From JAGOTP01 sp964600845 (lineage in GTDB: Bacteria; Patescibacteriota; Patescibacteriia; 2-12-FULL-60-25): DNA of 24,064 nt. Made by a program: the position numbers and the translations under genes. The stretch covers positions 1-24,064 of the forward strand of contig CAZRJW010000017.1 of the NCBI GenBank assembly GCA_964600845.1, read 5' to 3'. Below are positions 15,115 through 21,620 of this stretch, one piece after another. How positions within the stretch are numbered: position 1 is the stretch's first letter; the number at the start of each line of letters is the position of its first letter. Below the pieces are notes generated by a model. It was given only the letters and a program-made list of their open reading frames with translations, did no database searches and was not told the origin of the DNA.

Positions 15115-15648
15115 ATGCAGACCACGCACACAATCACCATCGGTTCGGTCACACGCGCTCTCCCCATCCGGGAGGTCGCCCCCGGCGTCCGCGTCGCGCT
15201 CTTCAACCCGCTCGGTGACTGGGAGCTGAACGAGGCTCTCGGCACGGAACTGGCCGCACTCATCCCGGAGGGAACGGAAGTCCTGCTCATGCCGGACGGC
15301 AAGGCGCAGGCACTCCTCCACGTGCTCGGTCGGGTCTCGAAGCTCCCCACACTCGTCGCGCGCAAGGAGCACAAGCCCTACATGCTCGCGCCGGTGCTCA
15401 AGACCTCGGTCAAGAGCATCACGACGAACAAGGAGCAGGCGCTCTACCTGGGCGCCGACGACGTCGCTTTCCTCAAGGGGAAGAAGGTCGCCATCGTCGA
15501 CGACGTCGTCTCGACCGGCGGCACGCTCATCGCCATGCGGAAGCTGCTCGAGGAAGCGGGTGCAGAACTCGTCACCATCCTGGCCGCCTTCACGGAAGGC
15601 ACGCCCCGGACGGACGTGATCGCGCTCGGCCATCTCCCGCTCTTCTGA
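15115..15648 (+). CDS. Purine-type phosphoribosyltransferase (APRT-like)
   Basis: 177 aa, the size of APRT. The PRPP loop is KKVAIVDDVVSTGGTLIAM with Asp129-Asp130. Before it, ALIPEGTEVLLMPDGKAQALLHVLG is the PPi-loop/second strand region and LVARKEHKPYMLAPV the flexible-loop region; after it GAELVTILAAFTEG. The layout fits type I phosphoribosyltransferases that join a purine base to PRPP. The exact base (adenine, hypoxanthine, guanine or xanthine) is not readable. SD GGAG lies 6 bases before the ATG. As the last gene of the operon it would use PRPP made by the first gene; a strong terminator follows. GC-rich. Confidence 0.8.
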   Translation: MQTTHTITIGSVTRALPIREVAPGVRVALFNPLGDWELNEALGTELAALIPEGTEVLLMPDGKAQALLHVLGRVSKLPTLVARKEHKPYMLAPVLKTSVKSITTNKEQALYLGADDVAFLKGKKVAIVDDVVSTGGTLIAMRKLLEEAGAELVTILAAFTEGTPRTDVIALGHLPLF

Positions 15649-15673
15649 CCCTCTCTTCTCTGTCTCTTCCTTA

Positions 15674-15710
15674 CGGGGCGCATCCACTAGATGCGCCCCG
15701 GTTTGTATTT
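15674..15710 (+). terminator. Rho-independent terminator of the prs operon
   Basis: An 11-bp perfect stem (CGGGGCGCATC, 15674-15684, with 15690-15700) around the loop CACTA, followed by the T-rich GTTTGTATTT. Located 26 bases after the phosphoribosyltransferase stop. Confidence 0.85.
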
Positions 15711-15731
15711 CATGCGAATGACACGATAAAA

Positions 15732-15762
15732 AGAAAACATCGCCGTTTAAGCGATGTTTTCT
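15732..15762. terminator. Second hairpin terminator between convergent genes
   Basis: A 12-bp perfect stem, AGAAAACATCGC with GCGATGTTTTCT, loop CGTTTAA. The A-rich left arm and T-rich right arm mean it can work in both directions; on the minus strand it lies just past the stop of the gene ending at 15770. Confidence 0.72.
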
Positions 15763-15769
15763 AGAACAT

Positions 15770-16786
15770 TTATCGACTCGTCAGATACGGCTTCAGCTCA
15801 CCCGAACAAGTGGTAAGCGCTGGGAATACTTCCTGAACCGCGTCATTGAATGGTTTACGGTTATCGTAGCGGCAGAAGAGATTCTTATTGAGATATTCCG
15901 GGTTTGGATTCGACGTATAACGAGATTTTACTTCACAACCGTCTGCGCGCGGACCAATAATCTCGTATTCATAGCCAATGATCCCTTCGATCAACGGTGC
16001 AAGATTCACTTCAGTGCGAACTTTCGCCGGCGAACAAGTTCTAAATTGCGGGCCAAAGCAGGCTTGCATGGCCGCTTCGTTTTCAATATCGCTCATCCCA
16101 CAGTCAACCAAGTCTGGAGATGAAGCGATCGCCCCTGGACCCTCTTGAAGCTGTGTGATATCTGCATTCGTGATCCCTAATCCAAAGAAACGCATGCCAG
16201 CGAGTGCACGTTCTGGAGTTCCCAAATAATACCGTCTACCATCCGCCGGATTGATGTACCAAGCCTGACCGCGCGATTCAACCTGCAGCATAATCCGACC
16301 TTTTAACCGATTTGCCAGCGTTTTATCTGAAACAGGAAGTCTCGCACCTGACATCATCGGATCATAGCCGGCACGAATCTCATCAAAGTCGTTGAAGCCA
16401 TCGTTATCTGAATCAGCGAGGGAAGGCTGTGTTCCCAAAGCGGCCTCGTATTCATCTGGAATACTATCTCCATCGTTGTCGATCTCTCGTCCCATCGGTA
16501 CTCCAAACAGACCACCGGAAGCGTTAAAGCCTAGCGGTATCTTCAATAACTGGCTATTCGTAATCCCCAATCCAACGCGCGAGAACACACCGATCGCCAT
16601 TTCAGGGCTCCCTAAAAAATATCTCTTTCCATCCGTAGGATTCACATACCACGCTTCCCCACGAGACTGGACCTGTAGCAGGATCTTCCCGTTCAACTTC
16701 GCCTTCATGGATGGACTAGCCGCTTGAGAAGCCAGCGGAATGAGCAAAAGGCCACACGCGAGAAATACCCCGATCTTCTTTATCAT
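15770..16786 (-). CDS. Secreted protein with two WY(V/I)NP.DG(K/R)RY modules and thrombospondin type-3 calcium repeats
   Basis: 338 aa. Signal peptide at residues 1-22 (MIKKIGVFLACGLLLIPLASQA). Module A (about 30-65: LNGKILLQVQSRGEAWYVNP, DGKRYFLGSPEMAI) and module B (about 162-200: LKGRIMLQVESRGQAWYINP, DGRRYYLGTPERAL) are internal copies. Between them, about 100-145, are Asp-rich TSP3-type calcium loops (DNDGDSIPDEYEAALGT and DSDNDGFNDFDEIRAGYDP). The C-terminal part has cysteines at LVDCG, QACFG, RTCSP, GCEVK, LFCRY and TTCSG, likely disulfide-bonded. Such modules are frequent in Patescibacteria surface proteins; probable role is binding to cell wall or a host surface (inference). No SD. 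Confidence 0.82.
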   Translation of the reverse strand: MIKKIGVFLACGLLLIPLASQAASPSMKAKLNGKILLQVQSRGEAWYVNPTDGKRYFLGSPEMAIGVFSRVGLGITNSQLLKIPLGFNASGGLFGVPMGREIDNDGDSIPDEYEAALGTQPSLADSDNDGFNDFDEIRAGYDPMMSGARLPVSDKTLANRLKGRIMLQVESRGQAWYINPADGRRYYLGTPERALAGMRFFGLGITNADITQLQEGPGAIASSPDLVDCGMSDIENEAAMQACFGPQFRTCSPAKVRTEVNLAPLIEGIIGYEYEIIGPRADGCEVKSRYTSNPNPEYLNKNLFCRYDNRKPFNDAVQEVFPALTTCSGELKPYLTSR

Positions 16787-16838
16787 AAAGGTGCAATTTA
16801 ATTTGAAATAAAAGGTACCGCATCCATCTTAACAAAGC

Positions 16839-17567
16839 CTATTTCATCTTTAACGTAGCAAGCACTTCTTCCATCGCCTGAGTTTTCACCTTCGTTGAGT
16901 CTGAAAGATTTTTGCCAGCGAGTATATTTTCCGCTTTTACTCGTTCTTCTTCAGCGACCGTATTCCCAAACCACTTTGCTTGATCCAACTGGGGATCATC
17001 ACAAATATTTACTGAAAATACTGCGTATGACGCTGCGGTAGCCTGCACATAATTCAAGGCACAGGATCCATTTATGCCTTGGCCTACACTCAAAACGAAC
17101 TTTGTTCCATTGATCGTTCGCACTTGTTGGGCTACAGGAACCTGTTCGTATCCACCATAGAGATACTTCGCTCCTTGCAGCGCCGCTTTGAAATTCGCGT
17201 AACGCTTAGGCCAGGTCTCAATGTCACAATCAACGTCCCCCAACCCATCACATACACCATCTTCAGAGCTTGTAGGCTTTACCATAATGTCATAGCGCAT
17301 CCCTGAGAACTGATCGCTATTTCCCTCCCCTTGAGCGAAGAACCCTGCCGGATATTGAAAAGAAGTCCCTGTCTTCTCATCCCTATACTCAGACCAAGGC
17401 GTACTTCTCATTGCGTTGCTTATAAAATCCGCTTCGGGAATCGCTGTCACCTGAGCAGTGGTCGTAGTCGCGGTTTGTTCTAAAGTCTTCTCAGCAGGTA
17501 ACGGTGCCGCACAACCAGCCCCAAAGAGAACGAGGGCCCCTAAGACGATGAAGATCTGTTTATGCAT
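16839..17567 (-). CDS. Lipoprotein of unknown function
   Basis: 242 aa from ATG 17567 (MHKQIFIVLGALVLFGAGC). The lipobox LFGAGC with Cys19 marks a lipid-anchored secreted protein; a longer frame to 17630 would put extra charged residues before the signal and overlap the next gene, so it was not chosen. A Thr-rich linker precedes a domain opening with YRDEKTGTSFQYPAGFF, a motif seen in many small exported proteins of Patescibacteria with no assigned role. Four cysteines (CDGLGDVDCD, GSCALN, NICDD) could pair. No SD visible; TATAAT occurs a few bases before the ATG but too close to serve as its own promoter. Confidence 0.7.
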   Translation of the reverse strand: MHKQIFIVLGALVLFGAGCAAPLPAEKTLEQTATTTTAQVTAIPEADFISNAMRSTPWSEYRDEKTGTSFQYPAGFFAQGEGNSDQFSGMRYDIMVKPTSSEDGVCDGLGDVDCDIETWPKRYANFKAALQGAKYLYGGYEQVPVAQQVRTINGTKFVLSVGQGINGSCALNYVQATAASYAVFSVNICDDPQLDQAKWFGNTVAEEERVKAENILAGKNLSDSTKVKTQAMEEVLATLKMK

Positions 17568-17616
17568 ATTATAAGCAACAGTATCATGGATTAATTTTCC
17601 TTCATATTCGTTCAGC

Positions 17617-18072
17617 CTATAATCTCTCAACTAGATACAAAATTCCACACCCAATCAGAACAGCCCCTGACAGCATAAGCGCCGTCTTGCCACAGCCCAC
17701 CTTCGGTTTCAGAGAAGTCAGCGACTCACCAAAGGATCCAAATTCTCCCGGGAGTCCAAGGCCGATCACTCTGCCGCCCGGATCAATCACGAATGCGACC
17801 ACACCAAATTGATAGTCCGTTTCTCGAAACATGAAGTCCTTCCGATATCCAACGTACATATTTCCCCCATAAGAAACTGACTTTTTTCCTTGGATCAATT
17901 CTTGAACTATTTCCTCTGGTTGTTCTTGTAGCTCGATCACGAGGTCAGAGTTCGCCTGAAACGATTGTTCGCGAAGCTGCTTCAGACCGCGTCGAACGGC
18001 GGGACCAAATTCAATCCCCGGAGGAACTTCTCCGTTTTTTAAAAAATGTTGTAACCCAAAAAGATATTTCAC
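17617..18072 (-). CDS. Hypothetical protein with C-terminal membrane anchor
   Basis: 151 aa. The N-terminal part is soluble and mixed (LKNGEVPPGIEFGPAVRRGLKQLREQ...SDLVIELQEQPEEIVQELI), the middle is beta-rich, and residues about 128-148 form a membrane segment (KTALMLSGAVLIGCGILYLVERL), suggesting a tail-anchored protein with the main domain in the cytoplasm. I do not recognise a family. It lies 49 bases upstream of the lipoprotein start on the same strand. Confidence 0.55.
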   Translation of the reverse strand: MKYLFGLQHFLKNGEVPPGIEFGPAVRRGLKQLREQSFQANSDLVIELQEQPEEIVQELIQGKKSVSYGGNMYVGYRKDFMFRETDYQFGVVAFVIDPGGRVIGLGLPGEFGSFGESLTSLKPKVGCGKTALMLSGAVLIGCGILYLVERL

Positions 18073-18125
18073 CTAATCATGGTACTGACAAAACAAAAAT
18101 AGAACCACTTCTGATCTACCATCTG

Positions 18126-18860
18126 TTATCGATGGTGCACTTGCTCTTTCTTTTCGATCACAACAATTCCCGGCCACTTTTTAGCGTCCTCCTTTTGGAA
18201 ACCGAGCTCAACGGTGAATTGCTCTCCTAGCGATTCTCTCAGTAGCTGAAGGTGTGCTTCTGGAACCTTGGAACCAGCACGCGCGATTTCTAAAAATGCC
18301 TTACCACCAACCGCCAGCTCATTCGCGACTTTTACAAGCATTTCAAGCTGATGCTGGAGCTCTACCGCATGAACAAACGGCCCCATGCTCGAAATCATCA
18401 CATCTGCATTGTGCGCGTCTTTCAAACTCGCAACCTCAATCGGACCAATGTGGAGTTTCACCTTCCCTGTTTCAAGCAAATCTTCCCTACCCATACCACC
18501 AAGCCCCTGATAGCCCAACGTTTTGGTGAGAGAATAATCGACAAGATGCGCATCTGGGACAATGCCCTGTTCACGACAATCCCCTTCAAATGCATCCATG
18601 AGAGCAATCGTTCCCTCGAGATGCGCTCCCCCAAAGGTTACCATCTTTAGCTTCCCCTGAAGACGCGTTACACAGTCCATCAAAAATGGAATAAGCTCAT
18701 GCGCCATATTCGCAAACTCTTGGAGTCCCCGATCCCCCGTCACCATCCAGATATGGTCATTGCGTACCCCTGTATTTCTACGGTCGCGCGTCTCCCGCCA
18801 ACGCGTAAGATCTTCTTTGCTACGCAAAGACGGAATAAAGGAATCGGGAAATTTCTTCAT
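18126..18860 (-). CDS. Unknown protein, possibly degenerate methyltransferase fold; N-terminus contains a dispersed repeat
   Basis: 244 aa if started at ATG 18860. Residues about 80-244 look like a Rossmann-type domain (LKMVTFGGAHLEGTIALMDAFEGDC as a loose SAM-loop region; VANELAVGGKAFLEIARAG near a motif VI-like step), so a degenerate class I methyltransferase is possible but weakly supported. Residues about 13-36 (LRSKEDLTRWRETRDRRNTG and the next few residues) are translated from a repeat that recurs non-coding at 21544-21614. The true start could therefore be Met39 (ATG at 18746, MVTGDRGLQEF), just past the repeat. Neither start has an SD. Confidence 0.55.
   Translation of the reverse strand: MKKFPDSFIPSLRSKEDLTRWRETRDRRNTGVRNDHIWMVTGDRGLQEFANMAHELIPFLMDCVTRLQGKLKMVTFGGAHLEGTIALMDAFEGDCREQGIVPDAHLVDYSLTKTLGYQGLGGMGREDLLETGKVKLHIGPIEVASLKDAHNADVMISSMGPFVHAVELQHQLEMLVKVANELAVGGKAFLEIARAGSKVPEAHLQLLRESLGEQFTVELGFQKEDAKKWPGIVVIEKKEQVHHR
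18755..18824. repeat. Dispersed REP-like repeat, copy 1 (inside a reading frame)
   Basis: 70 bases that align with 21544-21614 at 59 of 71 columns, one of them a gap. Shared blocks include GGTCATTG, CCCCTGTATTTCTAC, CGCGTCTCCC and CTTCTT.GCTAC. In this copy one base is missing from the small palindrome (CCTGTATTTCTACGG), which keeps the frame open through the gene ending at 18126. Confidence 0.7.
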
Positions 18861-18896
18861 AAAACTATTTTTGTTAGTTTAACACAATAGAAACGC

Positions 18897-19694
18897 TTAA
18901 CGCTCATTCTCTGCTGCTGCTCGTTCCCACATCCCCTCAAAAAGCGATTTCATCATACTCACGAGGTTTTCATCTTCAATCAAAACAGCCATTGGCACCG
19001 TTGGTTGCCACATGACCAGTTTATTGGAAAAAATATGGAACATCGGTGCGAAGTTTTTGTATCCATCAAGGTAACGAACTTCGCGTTGAACGGATTGATG
19101 GTCGTTTGCCGTAAAATGCTCGCGATCTGAAGGAAGGAGCAATGCCATTCCACGCACCTTACGCGATTGACGAAGGCGCGAGCTTGTTTCAAATAACGAA
19201 CGTCCAAACGTTTTTACAAAATTCTGAATAGAACCACAAAATCGAACAACCTCACTCTCTTCTTCATACATCTGCGTGTATAGATCGATAAAGGCTTTCT
19301 GCCCAATCAATGTTTTTACCTTGAGCGGCGTGTCCCCTTGTCGAAACTGACTCATGTACGAAGGGAGCTGATCAATGAAAGCTCGATCTACGGACGCCTG
19401 CTCCGTTCGTTTTGTTTTAAGTAATTCTGAGATCACTTGCGGAGGCTGGACCGAAAAGTTCTTCGTATACCGAGCGCGCGCCTCAGGATCGACCAACCCT
19501 TTCGCTACCAAGCCATCAATAATTTTATAGAGATTCGGCCGTGGCAATCCTAAGAGTTCCGCGAGCTTTGTAATCGAGGTCGGCCCCTGTTTTAACGAGA
19601 GGATATAGAGTCGTTGTTCATTCTCGGTCAGAGCAAGTTCCTGCAGAGCGGCGTACATCGGATCAAACACGGTCGTAAGTGATGGTTTCGGCAT
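18897..19694 (-). CDS. TrmB-family transcriptional regulator (divergent from the 312-aa unknown gene)
   Basis: 265 aa from ATG 19694 (MPKPSLTTVFDPMYAAL). This start is preferred because the best promoter places transcription start near 19710, downstream of the longer in-frame start at 19745. Residues about 15-75 are a TrmB winged helix (LTENEQRLYILSLKQGPTSITKLAELLGLPRPNLYKIIDGLVAKGLV). The C-terminal part (about 120-260: TLIGQKAFIDLYTQMYEEESEVVRF...) is the likely effector or dimer domain. It shares the regulator-divergent-from-target layout with the TrmB-type gene at 12697, but the proteins differ and the palindromes between genes differ (ATACGTAT here, AACAACGA there). Target is probably itself and the gene at 19833. 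Confidence 0.8.
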   Translation of the reverse strand: MPKPSLTTVFDPMYAALQELALTENEQRLYILSLKQGPTSITKLAELLGLPRPNLYKIIDGLVAKGLVDPEARARYTKNFSVQPPQVISELLKTKRTEQASVDRAFIDQLPSYMSQFRQGDTPLKVKTLIGQKAFIDLYTQMYEEESEVVRFCGSIQNFVKTFGRSLFETSSRLRQSRKVRGMALLLPSDREHFTANDHQSVQREVRYLDGYKNFAPMFHIFSNKLVMWQPTVPMAVLIEDENLVSMMKSLFEGMWERAAAENER

Positions 19695-19705
19695 ATTTTT
19701 GCATA

Positions 19706-19731
19706 ATCGTACATTTACGATATACGTATAT
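19706..19731. promoter_or_regulatory. Clustered palindromes in the divergent control region
   Basis: ATCGTA-CATT-TACGAT (19706-19721) runs into ATATACGTATAT (19720-19731), a 12-base palindrome. The core ATACGTAT recurs at 19770-19777 within AATACGTATT. One copy lies in the -35/-10 spacer of each divergent promoter, so a single TrmB-type protein could control both genes. Confidence 0.6.
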
Positions 19732-19745
19732 TCATTTTTTGTCAA
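19717..19745 (-). promoter_or_regulatory. Sigma70 promoter of the TrmB-type gene at 18897
   Basis: Read on the minus strand: TTGACA (19740-19745), 17 bases, TATCGT (19717-19722). Transcription would start near 19710, 16 bases before ATG 19694. The palindrome ATATACGTATAT lies in the spacer. Confidence 0.7.
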
Positions 19746-19762
19746 TTTTTAGCCAAATATAC

Positions 19763-19790
19763 TTGACAAATACGTATTATTTGATATCGT
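19763..19790 (+). promoter_or_regulatory. Sigma70 promoter of the 312-aa unknown gene
   Basis: TTGACA (19763-19768), 16 bases, TATCGT (19785-19790), with TGA forming an extended -10. Transcription would start near 19797. The leader then has a small hairpin, CGGGT/ACCCG at 19798-19817, directly before the SD. The spacer contains AATACGTATT. Confidence 0.72.
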
Positions 19791-19832
19791 ACTTAGTCGG
19801 GTATCTCACACAACCCGATGGAGGACATGATC

Positions 19833-20771
19833 ATGGCGAAGAAGACAACGCTACGGTTCGAACCGGGTACCGTCGTACGCGTAGAACGCGACGGGACTAA
19901 GGATCAGTACGTGTCCGTACTCGAAGATACGAGCACGGTCACGTGGCTGGAGACATTTAACGAGAAGGGCGTGCCCGTGAAGAGCCGTATCCCGCGTGGA
20001 GTCTCAGTACTCACGGAAGTGGCGGGGCACCAGGGGTCTGCCGGCCTAGCTACGTACATTGGCAGGCGGGACTTCAATATGTTCCGTTACGTCTGGAAGC
20101 GGATGCCGTACGATACCGCGCTCAAGATCGCCATCGAGCACGCCAAGGAGCGCTTCAATAGCTGGAAGAAGTGGTCTGAGGCATCAAAGGACCGAGGCTT
20201 GTACGAAGACTACCAACCTTTTCACCTGGCCGCAGGCTATCACCCCCTCGAAGAAGGGCTCGAGGGATCAGAGACATTGATGGCCGAGGTCTACGCCGCG
20301 ATGGTCGATACTGCACCAACGTTCTTCGACCCGGGATCAGAGCACTTTTACCAACTGGAGGAGTTCTTCTTCCCCACTTCTGAGGAGGCTTTCGCTTGCT
20401 TCAAGAAGCGGGCAACGGCAGGGATGGCCGGAATTCTCTACGATCGCTGGTCAGACGAGCACTTCGGGACGGGTCTCGACGCGGAACTCCTGCTGATGTT
20501 CGAATACATCTGCTCGGTGATCCGTCCGGACATGAATGATGACACGCAAAAGCTGTACGGCCATACGTTGGGCAGGATGCTCTACGCCCTCAGCACCGAA
20601 GAGCTGGAAAGCATGCGAGACGAATCGATGGGAGACATCGCCACTCGTTTTACTCAGGCGATCAACGCACTCCCCCGAAAGGTGATCGTCACGATCGGAG
20701 AGTGGTACACCAAGACCGGGCCGGAGACTAACGACATGCCGGCATTCGAAGAGTTGCACCTTTTGGAGTAG
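19833..20771 (+). CDS. Unknown 312-aa protein under divergent TrmB-type control
   Basis: Start ATG 19833 (MAKKTTLRFEPGTVVRVERDG) is set by GGAGG 8 bases upstream; two earlier in-frame ATGs (19818, 19827) sit on or beside that SD. Residues about 5-65 look like a small beta-barrel module (PGTVVRVERDGTKDQYVSVLEDTSTVTWLET). The rest is helical and acidic, with many aromatic residues (RFNSWKKWSEASKDRGLYEDY, FYQLEEFFFPTSEEAFACF). There is no signal peptide, membrane segment or catalytic motif that I recognise. GC-rich with strong promoter and SD, so probably well expressed when derepressed. The function is unknown. Confidence 0.75.
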   Translation: MAKKTTLRFEPGTVVRVERDGTKDQYVSVLEDTSTVTWLETFNEKGVPVKSRIPRGVSVLTEVAGHQGSAGLATYIGRRDFNMFRYVWKRMPYDTALKIAIEHAKERFNSWKKWSEASKDRGLYEDYQPFHLAAGYHPLEEGLEGSETLMAEVYAAMVDTAPTFFDPGSEHFYQLEEFFFPTSEEAFACFKKRATAGMAGILYDRWSDEHFGTGLDAELLLMFEYICSVIRPDMNDDTQKLYGHTLGRMLYALSTEELESMRDESMGDIATRFTQAINALPRKVIVTIGEWYTKTGPETNDMPAFEELHLLE

Positions 20772-20909
20772 CGTCGTCCTTTGCACCACGTCGGGTGTGG
20801 CTCACGCGTTTAATCGCGTCCCCTCCCCTTCTCGCTGACCCGACCAGCGACGTTCCCCTGATATTCTCGTGTGAGGATGCAAGAGGAATGATGCGATGAA
20901 CTATTAACG
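20772..20909. other. Intergenic stretch with small hairpins, no gene seen
   Basis: Two short stems: ACGCG/CGCGT at 20804-20819 and TCGCTG/CAGCGA at 20832-20850 with a 7-base loop. Neither is followed by a clear T-run, so they could be weak ends of the preceding transcript. No credible open frame. Confidence 0.5.
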
Positions 20910-20938
20910 TTGACAAAATAATATTTTTATGCTAAGCT
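20910..20938 (+). promoter_or_regulatory. Sigma70 promoter of the 97-aa gene
   Basis: TTGACA (20910-20915), exactly 17 bases, TAAGCT (20933-20938) with TGC forming an extended -10. Expected start near 20945. Immediately downstream, at 20947-20959, AAGTTT-T-AAACTT is a 13-base palindrome placed where a repressor would block elongation or opening. Confidence 0.68.
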
Positions 20939-20944
20939 ATTCCG

Positions 20945-21132
20945 TTAAGTTTTAAACTTTAGATGTTGTTTCTGATGAGTATCTCTCGTCATTTCGCTTT
21001 GATATAGGCTTATCGAAGTTGAGTGACGGCGATGCTCGCCGAGAATTCCTGCTGTATGGCAGGTGGGTCTCCCAAGGCTAACGAGGTGTGCTCTGACCTC
21101 AAGTAACAGGAGCTGTTTCCGTAGGAGGTCGT
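20945..21132 (+). ncRNA. Long structured 5' leader of the 97-aa gene, possible translational switch
   Basis: About 188 bases from promoter to ATG. Hairpins in order: GATGAG/CTCGTC (20974-20990), GGCGA/TCGCC (21028-21040), CCTGC/GCAGG (21048-21063), GAGGT/ACCTC (21083-21100), AACAG/CTGTT (21105-21117). The SD AGGAGG (21123-21128) lies in GAGGTC (21125-21130), which is fully complementary to GACCTC (21095-21100). That element can instead pair with GAGGT, so the SD is hidden or free depending on which pairing wins. Not matched to a known riboswitch class by eye. Confidence 0.55.
21032..21106 (+). CDS. Candidate short leader ORF with three Cys codons
   Basis: 24 codons beginning MLAENSCCMAGG and ending NEVCSDLK, stop TAA 21104-21106. 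It has tandem Cys codons and a third near the end. Ribosomes reading it would cross GACCTC (21095-21100), the sequence able to hide the downstream SD, so its translation could open the next gene. Its own SD is weak, so it may be only a chance frame. A second frame (20963-21007, 14 codons) lies upstream. Confidence 0.3.
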   Translation: MLAENSCCMAGGSPKANEVCSDLK

Positions 21133-21426
21133 ATGACCCGTTTTCAAATCGTTGGTGGCCCGTCGAAGATGGACCTGATGCTCGCCCTGTTCGACTCGTC
21201 GTACAGGCAGCCGCGTCCGGTGAGCTTCAACCTCGTCGGATGGCCGGAAGGTCAGTCCGCGAGCGGTACGCCGCGCTACATCCAGATGCGCGTGATGAGC
21301 GTGCAGAAGGAAGACGGCTCCGGCGAAAGCTGGAACGTCGAGGCGACGTCCCAGGGCCCCGAGTCCAAGAACTACAAGATCTACTACAGCACCCAGACTC
21401 GATCGGGTGTTGCGAACATCGAGTAG
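21133..21426 (+). CDS. Small unknown protein, 97 aa, strongly expressed signals
   Basis: Start fixed by AGGAGG 4 bases before the ATG. The protein is soluble and beta-rich with no cysteine, signal peptide or membrane segment: MTRFQIVGGPSKMDLMLALF, then RPVSFNLVGWPEGQS, PRYIQMRVMSVQKEDGSGES, and NYKIYYSTQTRSG. It looks like a single small beta domain of alternating strands; I recognise no family. Promoter, palindrome, long leader and GC-rich codons all point to a regulated, abundant product. It is a single-gene unit followed by hairpins. Confidence 0.72.
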   Translation: MTRFQIVGGPSKMDLMLALFDSSYRQPRPVSFNLVGWPEGQSASGTPRYIQMRVMSVQKEDGSGESWNVEATSQGPESKNYKIYYSTQTRSGVANIE

Positions 21427-21493
21427 TTGATGGAAAACGGGTATGAGACGGAACGGACAATCGAAGACTTCTCACACCCGCTCGGAACAACGG

Positions 21494-21521
21494 CAAACCC
21501 GTCCTCGTTCCAGCGGGTTTG
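21494..21521 (+). terminator. Probable terminator hairpin after the 97-aa gene
   Basis: CAAACCCG (21494-21501) with CGGGTTTG (21514-21521), 8 bp, loop 12; the T-tract is short. Just before it, GGGTATGAGA (21438-21447) can pair with TCTCACACCC (21472-21481) apart from one mismatch. Confidence 0.5.
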
Positions 21522-21543
21522 TCATATCTACGGGAATGAGAAT

Positions 21544-21614
21544 GGTCATTGTGCGCCCCTGTATTTCTACAGGTCACGCGTCTCCCTCTAGCGCGCAAGA
21601 CCTTCTTCGCTACC
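21544..21614. repeat. Dispersed REP-like repeat, copy 2 (intergenic)
   Basis: 71 bases aligning with 18755-18824 at 59 of 71 columns. Here the internal palindrome is intact: CCTGTA-TTTC-TACAGG. It lies between the 97-aa gene and the 3' end of the peptidase gene and carries stops in the frame that is open in copy 1. Confidence 0.7.
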
Positions 21615-21620
21615 CGTTTC

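Noticed and set aside
15094..15687. Minus-strand open frame opposite the phosphoribosyltransferase gene
   Set aside because: Glu/Arg/Asp-rich shadow; it even runs into the terminator stem.
19785..19793. TATCGTACT shared with the TrpR-type operator (23574-23582)
   Set aside because: Only half of the operator is present and the other arm is missing; likely coincidence with a -10 box.
20970..21020. CTGATGAG followed later by CGAAG, like a hammerhead ribozyme core
   Set aside because: No stem II joins the two boxes correctly and there is no stem III or cleavage triplet in place.
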